Source: Syntrophomonadaceae bacterium (GTDB taxonomy: Bacteria > Bacillota > Dethiobacteria > DTU022 > UBA8154). Taken from it: DNA of 5,845 nucleotides. Positions within the stretch are counted from its first letter, which is position 1; every line of letters begins with the position of its first letter. Below the pieces are notes generated by a model, which searched no databases, was not told where the DNA came from, and saw only the letters and a list, made by a program, of their open reading frames with translations. This document shows positions 5,817-5,845 of this stretch, one piece after another. A program made the position numbers and the translations under genes. Location of the stretch: positions 1-5,845 of the forward strand of contig SKTJ01000194.1 of assembly GCA_007122565.1 (NCBI GenBank), in the 5' to 3' direction.

Positions 5817-5845
5817 TTAGCTGACAGGGTATCTCCCCAATGCAT

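Overview
The window most likely comes from a low-to-mid-GC Gram-positive bacterium (Bacillota). A spore-forming Clostridia/Peptococcaceae-type anaerobe is the best guess, but it is only a guess. The basis is the strong purine-rich ribosome binding sites, the sigma-A-type promoters, a CsoR-regulated copper ATPase, an iron-type superoxide dismutase, and intergenic hairpins of the kind scattered through Clostridia genomes. No rRNA, tRNA, CRISPR array or transposase gene was seen.

Layout on the + strand. Bases 1-453 are the 3' part of an Fe-type superoxide dismutase gene, closed by a probable intrinsic terminator (504-568). A strong promoter (614-642) with a near-palindromic CsoR-type copper operator just past its predicted start site (655-672) drives copA (734-3232), a complete Cu(+)-exporting P1B-1 ATPase with two N-terminal metal-binding domains. 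About 100 bases downstream is csoR (3333-3650), the matching copper-sensing repressor. The simplest circuit is autoregulatory: CsoR without copper blocks the copA promoter, Cu(I) releases it, and CopA pumps the metal out. No promoter is recognisable directly before csoR, so it is probably co-transcribed with copA.

The DNA around csoR is rich in repeats. The copA 3' end contains a perfect 14-bp hairpin and a heptanucleotide tandem repeat that runs through the stop codon. Two related GC hairpins (3259-3278 and 3806-3825) flank csoR. A 119-bp element with imperfect terminal inverted repeats (3658-3776) lies just after csoR.

Next comes a solitary DNA methyltransferase gene (3939-5192) with its own extended -10 promoter and a clear terminator (5215-5241). 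It has SPPF-type catalytic chemistry, and no restriction partner is visible. After it, on the - strand, is a possible 75-residue protein gene (5275-5502) of unknown function, with a plausible ribosome binding site and a weak sporulation-sigma-like promoter. The last ~280 bases (5562-5845) hold no gene. They carry two candidate rightward promoters and an imperfect palindrome, presumably the control region of a gene beyond the window.

I see no convincing novel multi-gene system. The most interesting items are the repeat-derived C-terminus of CopA, the repeat cluster around csoR, the orphan methyltransferase and the palindrome-covered promoter at the right edge.
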